Part shown: piece by piece, positions 52,701-64,000 of the stretch
How positions within the stretch are numbered: the stretch's first letter is position 1
How the letters are laid out: each line of letters opens with the position of its first letter
Assembly (NCBI RefSeq): GCF_020740795.1
Contig: NC_067285.1
Coordinates: forward strand, 108,091,652-108,155,651
Direction: 5' to 3'
Length of the DNA: 64,000 nucleotides
DNA from: Apus apus
Taxonomy: Eukaryota; Chordata; Aves; Apodiformes; Apodidae
Translations under genes and position numbers: made by a program
Notes under the pieces: model-generated
The model's database searches: none
Seen by the model: the letters and a program-made list of their open reading frames with translations, nothing else
Told to the model about the DNA's origin: nothing

Positions 52701-55700
52701 TCCTGCTGTAGTTTCAGTATTGTTTCCTCAATTTGTAATTGGTATAAAATCAGTCTTAGTTGGCACTAACCAAGTTTGTGTAGTTCTGGAAGAAGTTAGT
52801 GTGTGTATCTGTTGGAAGTCCACAAAGCCAATGTATATTTAAAGTTGCAGTGAAGGCTTTTTATGAGCCAACAGTTGTTTATTGTAAGTATTGAATGTCT
52901 TTTACATTAGTAGGCTGTTACCCAGTGCTACTTAAAAATGACAGTCACTATCATTGCAAATAGGCAATAAAAACATCTGAAGCAGACTGTTAACTGCAAA
53001 GTTGCTAAAAATACGCACTACAGATATTAATTTGTCATTTTTAGTAATTATCCTAAAGTAAGGAACCTAGCTGGGGATGTGTCTCTGGGGATGAGAAATG
53101 CATGATGTAAGCAACAGGTATTATAAAGATCAGATAATTTTAATATGATATTTAAAGATACATTTGTAGAGTTCTGGCTTAGATTTTGTGTACTTGGATA
53201 GCAAAAATGTTATGTATTTCATCAGCTTGGGATTGCATGAAAATTTTAATTTGAAAAGTGTTGTGGCCAACTACTTGTCAAAATAATAAATTTCTCTTTA
53301 TACTAATGGCTACATTATTTAGTCTCACTGCCATGAAAGTTTTACACAGTTTGTAGCCTGATTCAATGTTTTCTTCAAATTGGTGTTCAAATTGATATCA
53401 AGACTGATAATAAAAATGGATCTCAAATAGAGTAGGATAAGGCAGTAGTTTGTAATTCAACATTCTGTTTTTCTCAGTTGTTTAACACCTGCATATACAC
53501 CTGGATAGGATAGTTAACTCAAGATTAAATTAAAATTAAATTCAGTTTCAATTTTAAGTAAAATATTGACACATTATCACTATACTGTAACAAAAAAATT
53601 ATTTTATTATGTATGTGCTGATTCTCTAAGGAAGAATACAGTTTTTACTTGTCAAATGCTGGTGTGTCCCTTCAGCTTTATAGGTGTAGCTTGTCAGCAG
53701 AATAAACAAACATCCTGCCCCTCTCTATTCTTGCTACCAAAATAAATAACATTACGTTCAACCAAAAATATTTGTCATTGTCAAAGACAAACATGCCCTG
53801 GCAGTTGGCAGCTGCATGTCCTGGAGCAGACTTTGTGATGGAGGCTTCCCTCTTCAGCCTTGACTCAAGTTATTAGGAAGGTTATGCTAAGTAAGCATCA
53901 GGGGGAATTTCTGCTACAGTTCTTGTGTGGGACAAGAATTTGTCATATTGCCAACTGCAAAACCCAACAGGAATCTGGAATTTGAATTTACAAGCCAAAA
54001 GCTTCCATTGTTTGAATTTTCAGAGATCTTGGTACAATCCAAAAAAGATCTGGAGAGTTTTCTTGTCTCAGAGATGTGTGCTGAGATTCATTTACAGACT
54101 GGATATTTAGCCTGGTTATAGTGCCTTATTAAACCTAGTTATAGACCAGTTTTCTGTTCTACTGGACACTATGCCAACCTGAAAAAAAAAGTGCATCCCT
54201 GAAGAGTCTTGTCAGAGTATGAAACAGGAAACAGAGGATGGATTCACACAAGCAGTAGTTAAGTAACTATCAGCAGAAAGTTCTTTGCAACCCTGATGTG
54301 TGGTGGAGATGAATTATATAGTGGTGCTTGTTTGGAAGCAGAGCAGATGCCCAGCAGATATCTTGAGCTGTTTGTAGTCAAGGGCTGTCTTTCATGGGCT
54401 CTGATGGACTAAATGAGAGGGTGCAGTTAAGATGACGATAGGCTGTGTCTCAGAAATATGGGGTTGGTTTTTTTTTTGTCAGGCTGGTAAGAAAGATGTT
54501 CAGCCTTGTCAATATTTCTGTACCTTGTAGAGATGTAGAGAGGAATGTTTCAATGGATCTTTCTGCTCCTTCAGAGCAAAAAGTTATGTAGTCACCTGAT
54601 GATCTGTATGATCCTTCCATCTTCTCACCAACTGCTTTTAGTGCTAAAGCTCTAAACTTTACAGTCCCTGCCTTCCCCTTTCCATGTGGTGTGTGGATGG
54701 ATTGCTTGCTAAGACTTAATATCTCTCTAAGCAGAGCAGAAAATTAATTGTCCAAGCCTGGAAATACAGTTATGTATTCAAACAGTGAGATGGTTCTTTG
54801 CTATTTTCAAGTTCCTTATCTGGGGAGGAGATGATAGTTACTCAGATTAGAGAGCAAAGAGGGCATGTGAAAGTGCCACCTTATTTTTGTGACTGCTGTT
54901 GGTCAAACTAGGTATGATGCCTTTTTACTCTTCTTTCTGACTGGGGATTTACTGTTGCAAGAAGATTTGAAATAACCTATTAATCATCTACATTTCCTTA
55001 TTTTTGCTTCTAAACAGAAACTTACAAAGAAAGGCTTCATGCTATGGATTGTTTGGAGATGTATGTGTTACAAGATCAATAATGTAATTAAATATTTTGG
55101 ACACAGTTCTGTTTAGTTTGAGATACTATGGCAGGTGTCTCACAATTTGTTAAAGAAAAAAATCCAGTGTTGAGCCAAACGTTTTTGGAAGGGAAGGGGG
55201 TAAAAAGAAGATTGAGTTTAGTCCACTTTGTTAACCCTGTAATATACTTCACATGTAAAAGCAAATAACCAAAAAAGGGATCATTGCATCCATGTTGCTT
55301 GTGTTAAAAATTATGCTATGATATTCAAGCATTTAAGCAACATAACTTTTTTGCTTTCATTGTTTGAGTGAGCTCTGAAACAGGAAGAGGAGAAATGAAA
55401 TTTTTTCCCTCCTCTACCTGGTTTTAGAGAATCAGTTTCATACTTTGTTTTATAACATTGAAACAGCCATATATTTACTTCTAATTCCAGATAAATTTTA
55501 GGAAGATGGTTGATTGTGGGCATGTGCTTTAGACAAATGTATGATTGCAGGGGGTGGGGGCAGGAAATGTGGGGGTTTTAGTGAGCAATTGATGCTGGAG
55601 ATCTTTAGTGTCTACTTTGGTTACTGTGAAAAAAACAGATGAACTCTCAGATGTACCAGAAATTTGTGTTAAAATTTGATACCCTAGAAAATGTCTGGAC

Positions 55701-56419
55701 CTCCTGGCTAAAGTGGTTGCTGCTTTTGTGAGGTGTAGATCTCTGTACTTCAAGATCACAGTAAGAAAATGTATGATTTAAAGAGGATGTAGAACTCTTT
55801 TGTTCTGGATTAAATTTGTCATATCAAAGTACTGTTGTATCTGATGCTGATCAACTCATAGGTTAACTTGATAGTCACAATTATTTGGTGTTTCCAGCTT
55901 TCTGTGTAGTCTTGGTGGCTTTAATGGATTTGAATTACAGTTGATGAACTACAAAGATGACGTAGACTTGAAAGATAAGGCAATAACTGCCACCTCTGTC
56001 TTACATCTCAGTCAGCATTACAGCTCAGTAAAATTCTGCTAAGCAGTATAAAACATTGTTAACATCTGTTGGGTATTAAAACATACAGCCAGTAGTGTAA
56101 TGGCTCATTCCTCTTAAAGCTGAAAATTGTTTCTTCCTTGTACTTTCATTGCACTCTGTAGGGAATAATCTCAGTGAGCTAGAAACATGTTGTAAGTCAT
56201 GGTATGGCCAAGTGATCATGAGGGTGAAATTAAGATAATGCCATTAGGATTCTTTCAAGATTTTATTTTTTGTTTCATGTTGCACCATTTTACTCTGAAT
56301 TTTCTTGTGAATAGCAAGATACAGAATTGTAGTATATGTTATTAAATTTTAAATTAAATTGTATTAAATTGTCATGTAGACTTAAGTCTTGCAAAACCTG
56401 ACTTGGAAGGGAGAGTAAA

Positions 56420-56790
56420 AGGACTAATTAGGACTCTAATCTGAAGAGAAGGTTACTAAGGGTGGATGTAACAGTGTGCAAGAAATTTTTGTAGGGTCAT
56501 GGTGGAAAGTATAAGAAATAATGACCTTAGATCACAGCAAGAGAGAGTCAGGCAGGTTGAACCTTATGAAAATCAAACCAACAGATTTTTTTTTTTAAGC
56601 ATAATGATACAGAATCTCTGGGATCAGCTGCCTGGAAATCCTGCACAGTTTGTTATCTGAGACCTTAAGCTCCTGTTTAGACAACTTCTGTCAGGACTGA
56701 GAGAAGTATAGATGATCCGGGCTTGGGAAAGGAGCAGGCCAGAATGACCTTTTGAGCTCTCTTCCAGTTTCTTTTTCTATGAACCTAAGA
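56420..56790 (+). mobile_element. CR1 LINE 3' fragment, diverged
   Basis: It contains the order GGGATCAGCTGCCTGGAAAT, then CAGGCCAGAATGACCTTTTG and CTTCCAGTTTCTTTTTCTAT. This is the typical 3' end of an older CR1 subfamily whose tail reads ...CTTCCAGCCTG...TTCTATGA. Confidence 0.8.
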
Positions 56791-57684
56791 ATAGAATAGG
56801 ACAACCATGAAAAGTTATAGTACCTCTCTCTTTTTTTTAATTGTTTTTTTTAATGAACTGTCAGCAATAACTAGCATGTTTAAGTACTTCCCAATATGAG
56901 GCTGTAAGTAATATATGCCATCAGTTAGTTTGCCAAGATCCAAGTTTTCTATTAATGTCCAAGTGTTCTTTAGTGCTTTCTAATGTTTGCAAGGACATGA
57001 ATATGCAGCTGTTTGTGAGCACCTGTCAAGGAGTTGATGTGATCTGTGTTTTGTTTTTATGTTGCTTTTGAAAAAAAACAGTCTACGAAATGTGCCAGAT
57101 CTTCTTATTCTGCAATTTGGCTTTAAAGATATGAGACATAAGTCTGGAGTGTTTTCATCCTGTGGGTTTTTTAATCTAATGTGGCCTGCTATTTTCTGAA
57201 CTTTCTAAGTGCATTTTTGTAAATGCTTATTCAGCCCTCATGAGGTTATTCATGACTATATTGCTGAAGCATTTGGGAGTTCATTATGTTCATGCTTCCA
57301 CATGACTGAAGTTGTTTTCTCTGAAAGTGGAGTTTTAAAATAATTTTATTCTTAATTTCCAAAGCTCTTGACCTACTGTTATGTAATTATGCAATTACTA
57401 CTTATGCAATAAAACCTTCCATACCTTCTTGTTTGTCCACATGCACTGATTTAGATGGCTGAGTCTCCAGGAGTCATGAGTGGGAATTCTGGTTTGTGGT
57501 CAGGGTTCCAATCTGTGTTTGCACCATTTCGTGGTGTGCACTCCTGGAAGTGTTGGATGTTTTTGTGTTTCTCCCGTCCCATCCCCTTAAAGATGAGAGA
57601 TTTAATGAGAAAATCATGGTATCCTTCCAGCGTAGTCTTAGTCACACCCAGTAAATCAAATGAAACTCTGGAGGAGAATGACTA

Positions 57685-57738
57685 TCATAGAATCATCCTG
57701 GTTGGAAGGGACCTTGAAGATCATCAAGTCCAACCATA
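57685..57738 (-). mobile_element. CR1 LINE 3'-terminal fragment, very short
   Basis: On plus the stretch reads CATAGAATCATCCTGGTTGG followed by GACCTTGAAGATCATCAAGT and CCAACCATAACC, the inverse of the CR1 end. Only about 50 bp remain. Confidence 0.85.
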
Positions 57739-58085
57739 ACCTGAATTTACTATATTTGCTATTCCACCTGAAACCTGTGCCCAGAAATTTGATTATTAGA
57801 TTTATCTTGTTCATCTGTAAGTATAGCTACGTTTACAATTTTAGGGCTGGTGGAATTTTTTTATCTCATGGTGTGTCTGGACAAATGATCCAAATTTATG
57901 CTGGAGAAGCAGTTACTTTTATTTCTGGTATAAGTGACTGTAAGTCAGATGTAATTAAGTTGGATTTTGAGAGGCCCACCTGCAGAAACAGATTAAATTG
58001 GTCAAATTAACTTTTAATTAAAGCATCCAATAATGACTTTTTTATGTAAGATTTTAGCTACTGCAAATTTGTACTCAGAAGACTT

Positions 58086-58107
58086 CCCCCCCCCCCCCCC
58101 CCCCCCC
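58086..58107. repeat. C22 homopolymer
   Basis: An uninterrupted run of 22 C in AT-rich DNA. Confidence 0.95.
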
Positions 58108-61100
58108 AGCAGATTTGCTTTTAAAGTGTCTGGGTGGAAATACATTCACTCACGACTTAAAAAAAAAATGAAACTTTTGATGTGGAAATACTTAAATGTT
58201 GTTTAGACTGCAATTTGAACTATTCATTAATCCAAAGGTATAATAAGGCTATTTCCCAGGCTGTTGTCAATGACTGATTGGCAGCTAAATTCTAAAGTCT
58301 TACCATAGGAATGAAAAATGTTATTGTACTCTCAAACCCGTCTCTTTCTGTTTACCTCTTTCTCAGGGTCAAATTCTTGAAAACTTCCTTTTGGATGACT
58401 TGGCAACTTTCTGTTGCCAAAATAGCCCATGGAAACATGACAAGACTTCATGTGGTTCTGAAATTGAAAGCAAGGCTATCCATAATGTGCTGTTAGCATG
58501 GCAGGGACTGGGATTTGTTTGGGGGTTTTTGAATTAAAATTGATTTATGCCCACAGAAGTTATTAAAGCTTCTGAGGGAATTTGGGGGTGGGGGAAGATC
58601 TTGCTTTGCAATTCCCATAGCAGAAAGCATGTTTCTAGATATCCAAACAGGTGGAACCACTTACCCAAGAAATTCTAAAGATTAATTGGTGGAGTATCTG
58701 GTATCTTACTCTGAAATCTATTTGAGTTTTCTTAGCAGTCTCTGTAAGTTCAGAAGTGGATCTGGACTTTTTACTGTGCCTTGTTGGTCTCGCTCATTGT
58801 TGCAGACTGTTCTCTAGATCGATCTGAGTGGGACTGTTACTTGAAAATGGAATTCCCATTAAGTCCACTACACTGTATTTTCCATTCCTTTCTGGCTTGT
58901 TCCAGACAGTGGCTCTGTGTTGTAGTAGTAAATTTGTGATGTTCGTTAACTTGAAAACAAGATAGGTAAAAAATACATAAATAAATGATATGCTGAAGTT
59001 CTTGTACTTTTGAAGTACTCTGATGCCTAATAAATTGTTAGGCTATTTCAGAATGTTTTCTGAAGAAAGGATTGATATAAAATAACTTTAACCAAAATGA
59101 TATGTAGGTGGTGTTACTTTGTTGTTCACTCTGTCTATTTTGTTGTTTTTTTATGTTGCAGTTAAACCTCTTTATTATATTAAAAACAAACCAAGAATAT
59201 ATATGTGTAGTAGCCAAATCTTAAATTATAGCTTATATTGTTTCACTCCTATTCTGGAGAAGCTGGAAAAGAGAATTTGCAGACTGTTTTGCAAGTGTCC
59301 TTGCATTTTGTAATTTAAAATAATGAGCATCTCATTGTATTACTAGAATTACTCATAAATTTACATTCCTTGTGTTCATTCTCAGTGTGTACATTGCTAC
59401 AGGGAAATCACAGGATCAAGTGTGCTGAGTCTCAGAAACATTTATTAAGTTTTCCTTTCTGTGATTAAAATTTCTCTAATTCCCAAGTGCTTTAAATTCA
59501 AGTTTGAACATATATTTTAATGAATATATTTTCGTTTTTGGAGTAAATGAAAAGTAGTTTAAATAGTATACCAGAACTTAAGCATTTGGATCACATAAGT
59601 ATTTGACACCAAGAAGCCTTATGAATTACTTGTTTTTAAAGAGAAGGGGTGAGGAGGAACCTAAGAGAGTGCTTTCATTTGTTTTGAACTTTTCTCTCTG
59701 AAGGACTCTCTCTGAGCACTTCTATATGCGGATTGTACGTTTTTTGCTAAGAAGGAACGTAGAAAATAAAACTCAAGTATTCAAAAATGTCTGTCAAGCA
59801 TTTTCATACTTTTTTTAGTCTTCTGAGAAATCGAATTGTAGGAGTTCTGAAGAATGAAAATTGATCCTTCACTGGTGACTAGTAGCGTAGTTAGAGTCAA
59901 CTCAACACAACTAGGAGTGAAAAGGGGATTAAACCAACTTGTGACACTTGGTGATACTGTTGCTGCTTTCTGGAAGTACCTAAATTATATTAAAAGTATT
60001 TGGATGTTTTCGTCTGTAAAAAGCTGGCTAACAATTAATGTGTTTCAATATTTACAATACTTAGATTACTATTTGATTGCTTCTTATTTTAATTACGGCC
60101 AGTAAAGTGACGATAAACTGCCAAAAAATTGTACAGACTTGAACAACTGTTATTGATTGCCAGATGTCAGCATAGGAGCTTATCTGATTTACCTCACCAA
60201 AGGTTGAACAAAGGGATGAAAACAGCAGACCAGAATTCTTCCCTCTATTTCAAACAAACATCTTTTGTTTGTAATATAGCTCAGTCAGGGATTTTCCTGA
60301 TTTAAAAAAAAACACAACACAACAACAAATAAATGAAAGAGCCTTAACTTGGTTGAAAAACAAATTTTGCAACTTGGTTGTTAATGTCACCCATAGTATT
60401 GTTGGAAAAAGCAGTTTGTGACTAATGAATCCACCTTAAACATATTAGCCAAGTGTGAATTTTATACTAGTGTGGGATACCGAAAACACAAAACTAAACG
60501 AACCTTAAAAATTGGCATTAAAATGTTTGTGGAATTAGAAGTATCTTAAGAATATTTGCAAAAATTTGACAGAGCAAGTATTTCTTGAACTCAGAAGGGG
60601 GTAAGGAGAATAGTGTATCTGAATTGAGGAATGATGAGAAAAGGAGGAGAGTTGCTCAGACTTTTAATGCTTGTCAGAAATTTGTGGCAATCGGTTTGAA
60701 ATTGTATCTGGTTATTAGTTTATTGGAATTTTCCCCAAGCACAAGTATTTTGATCAAAACCTGACAAAGTGCTGCCTGCAAATAAAAAAATCAGTGAAGA
60801 TGTTTTGCCTAGGAACCTGTAGCCTGTTAAGATAACATTGCTGTCAAAATAAGAGCAAAGGATTTGAAAATAAGTGATGTTTGGAGTACTGAATCTTTCA
60901 GTTACTTAACTGTTCCCACTCCCAGTGAGAAGGTCACATGTTGAATCAAGAGCAGGGGAACAAAAATACATGGTAGGACTAATGAAACATCGTTCTGATG
61001 TTTCATATGTAAAAATGCGATTTGATGTTCCTTCCTCTCTTATCTTCCACTGAAGCCTTATTCCTTTTGGTCATATAAACTTTACTAATGAAGAAAACTG

Positions 61101-64000
61101 TGCTTAAAAGGTGGTGGCTTTATTTGTTTATCTTGTTGCTGGTTTTGTTTTTGAATGAAGAAAACCCCCAACATTTCAGTGTTGTGTTCCACCAGGAATT
61201 CCTGTGAACAGTTGTATCAGCATAGCTGGGAGTATTTATGGAGTGAAGCCCTAAGGCCTGGTCTTGTTGCCCAGAGACAATTTATATCTGTTTATTTTGT
61301 AGACCCAGTTTGAAATCATCACTGTCCATATGGCACAGCTACTATGGCAGATACGAAACTTTTGACTATTCATTGTATTTCATGTGACAGAATTTTTTAT
61401 TCCTTTGTTTTAGAAAAGGGTGCTGGGGGCCTCAGTGAATGCATAGTACTTATTAAAATAAGGCATTTCCAAAGTGAAGTCCTAGAACTTGGTAAATGTT
61501 AAAATTCTGATAAAGTAATTTTGATCTCCTGTTCACTATGATGATGTATGTTATTATTTATGTATCTATTCTGTTGTCAATGAGATTTCTGCCTTCCTTG
61601 CATGGGAAGTGTCATTTCTTGTCTGTGCTTGATTTCTGTGCAGCCTATTTGTGGAAGACCAGCAGTAAAGGTAAAATGGTAGAAGATGCTACTGCCTATG
61701 AGCTTCTTTACCTTGTATTGCAAAAACTTGAGTGTGTGCAGTTTTCTGAGAATTAAGCTCTCCTTGTGGATCCTCTGTTCCTTAGGAACACAGCAATGCT
61801 GAGTATTAGAGTTAAAAGCCAGAAAAATCTGTTTCCTGGGGAAATGAGAGAGATTTTTCTTCCTTTTCTGGATGCAGTGTTAGAAAGGTTTGTGACTCCT
61901 GTTTTGTTCCTAGGGCAGCTGCCAGTTTTGGCAGGCTGTTGTTGAGCCATTGCAGTCCAGTTATGAAGAAGCCAGTCAGTCAGCTGGGTGTGTTGTGTGC
62001 CCTGATCCAACAGATGTTTGCCTTCCAGAGGCAAAAATCCTTTGCATCAAGTCTTCTGCTTGTCAGGCTGCTTGATGAGCTACCTTAGTTCACTGAGCAG
62101 AAGCTAATAATTTTTTGTGGTTATCTGAGTTTTATTTTTATTCTTTGGGATAGATTGGTTTGCTGAATAGTCAAATACCAGTATCAAATACCTATATCAA
62201 AGCTGTACAAGCGAAGAGTGGAAGGGAGAGGAATGAAGGTTGCCTTCTCCAACAGCAGCGAAGTTTTAGATCAACTTATGAGCTGACTGACCATGCCTGC
62301 AGAATAGCATGGTGTACTTTTAATACGAGGCTTGAATATTTGATTATATGAATTGCTGCTCAATATCATGCCCTGTGAAAAATCAGGTCTAGGAATCTCA
62401 TATTGGCTGTTTGAAGTAGTTTAATACATTTGATCTTAACCTCTTGTGCCTTAGTTTCCTTATTTTGCAGATTGGAAAATATCCCTTCTTCACTGTACAC
62501 ATTTTATGAAAATAAATGACTGGATGAGTATTTGGGTATTATAGTGCAAGCAGCTAAGGAAAAGCACAGTAGCATTTTCTTCAGAGCAGGATTTGAATAG
62601 TTTACAATAAACAAATTCTTGCTGAATAAGGCAGGAACTCTCTTGTGATGTTTCTTCGCATTTAGAAAAATGCAGAGCATGTTATTTTCTAATTTTAGTG
62701 TGTCCTAACTTTGGCATGCCTGATTTTGCACCCTTAATAATGTACGTTTAATCTGATTTAATTGTGGCAAGCAAGTTTTCTGTGCAATAAAACGTAATTA
62801 AAAAGACACACTAAGAACAAGCCTTAATAGCAGAATTTGGCATACGTGTACTAATGAGGTTATTTTTACTAGTCTAACATGCATTTTAATATAAGCTATG
62901 CAAAATACTACTGTTTTTTGATTGAATATTATTGCTTCTTTAATCACCTTAATCATATCTCATTAATACATAGGTGCTAAATATGAGAGTTTTCAAAATA
63001 TCAAACTAAGACTTAAAGTAACAAAATTATACTACAACCAGTGGTAAAGTGCTTTAAAATAGAAGTTTCATAGCCAGGAGACTCTCAATTGCTTGCAAAA
63101 ATAAGTGTAAGAAATTATTGCAAGATTTTTTTACTTGATGACCAAAATTAATAAACTAAATAGGGGAGAGAGTAAAACCACACTCAACTTTTGTGCTCCC
63201 TTCTACTCCTTTAGCTCCTGTCTCCTCTTCCATTACTGTCCTTTTGGATTCATGGTCTTAAGCCCTGCACTTGTTCCTGTTTTCTGGTCTGGGATTACTT
63301 ACACTGAGTAAAGCTCCCACTGTAACAACTGCCTGGGATGTGTTCATCTCATGACCAGCCTGGTGTTGAAGCTTCGTGCCTTGGATTCTCAGTTATTTGA
63401 AAGGCAGAGATATTCAGAGTTACTGCTCTGAATAATAAGCTATCTGCTTACCAGATGTCTTGTCAAATTCTGTGTGTCCTCTGGACGTGAAGTTTTTAGG
63501 AACCTCCCTCCAGCTGCTGCTTTGAAAAGTAACCCTAAAACACTGTTGTTTTTTTTTTGCCAAACTTCCTGGAAGTTTGTAAGTCTATCAATAAATAGTT
63601 GAAAAATTGTAACTTCCTACTTTTAATTGATGAAACACATTTCCTATTGCAAACATTAAATATAAAGAAAAAAATCATTTGAGCTCTTGGATTTTCTGTA
63701 GTGTTTAACTGCTGTAAGTGGGGACTACCAAGAGCCATAGTAATAAAGAGAGGATTACAGCCAGAGGAAACAAATCCTGATTCCCAATGCTGATTTTTTA
63801 GAAGTTTTCTGAAGACAAATCTGTGTTTTCAGAGCCCAGATATCTGGACACTGGGAGTATGTTTGAGAGGTTAGTTTTTACTTTATTCACTGGAGAAATT
63901 GTAATTCCTGTCAGAGACTTGTACAAAGATAAAAACTTTTTTTTTTTTTAGATAGCATAACAGAGATTGATCCAGCAATTCAGGCATAACAGATGGCAGA

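Larger units (their letters stand above)
41600..64000. other. AT-rich region right of the CpG island; no coding exon recognised
   Basis: About 22 kb without a recognisable protein-coding exon on either strand. I looked specifically for CTBP1 exons (MGSSHLLNKG; GVRPPIMNGP; LLDGRDCTVE) and found none. Short open frames such as 44473-44706 and 61538-61756 resemble nothing I know. The region contains two CR1 tails, a C22 run and a CpG-enriched patch near 46 kb. It could be a long first intron of a rightward gene or intergenic DNA. Confidence 0.6.

Noticed and set aside
57455..57739. 94-codon plus-strand frame
   Set aside because: Its 3' end runs into a CR1 tail and the rest has no similarity I recognise.
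41600..64000. CTBP1 coding exons expected from synteny
   Set aside because: I looked for the known N-terminal and NAD-domain segments of CTBP1 on the plus strand and found none in this region.

Overview
The window is vertebrate nuclear DNA, most likely from a bird. The coding sequence is split into exons with GT/AG introns, the recognisable repeats are nearly all CR1 LINE fragments, and there is one LTR of the avian ERVL type. I see no SINE background of the mammalian kind, no operons and no bacterial signals. The species cannot be fixed from this window.

The one gene I can identify with certainty is MAEA (GID9 subunit of the CTLH/GID E3 ubiquitin ligase), on the minus strand. Its first four coding exons are at 39893-39961, 23042-23224, 18685-18888 and 2211-2333. 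Together they encode residues 1-193: the N-terminal coiled coil, the LisH motif and the first part of the CTLH domain. The rest of CTLH and the C-terminal RING-like domain lie beyond the left edge. All these exons are multiples of three and phase 0. A further open 114-nt minus-strand segment at 1221-1334 has good splice sites and looks like an in-frame cassette exon that would add 38 residues inside the CTLH domain. I consider it the most interesting feature here.

From about 39250 to 41560 there is a strong CpG island. MAEA starts in it, with a YY1-type motif over its start codon. Six CCAAT boxes and several GC boxes lie between 40234 and 40630. On the far side the island has features of a plus-strand start (TATA-like box, possible splice donors), which suggests a divergent promoter. 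By synteny the partner could be CTBP1, but no CTBP1 coding exon was found.

From 41560 to 64000 the sequence is AT-rich, with no recognised coding exon. It holds a smaller CpG-enriched patch near 45900-46740, two CR1 tails and a C22 run. The MAEA introns hold CR1 copies in both orientations, an ERVL-type solo LTR split by a CR1, a G24 run and an older repeat block.
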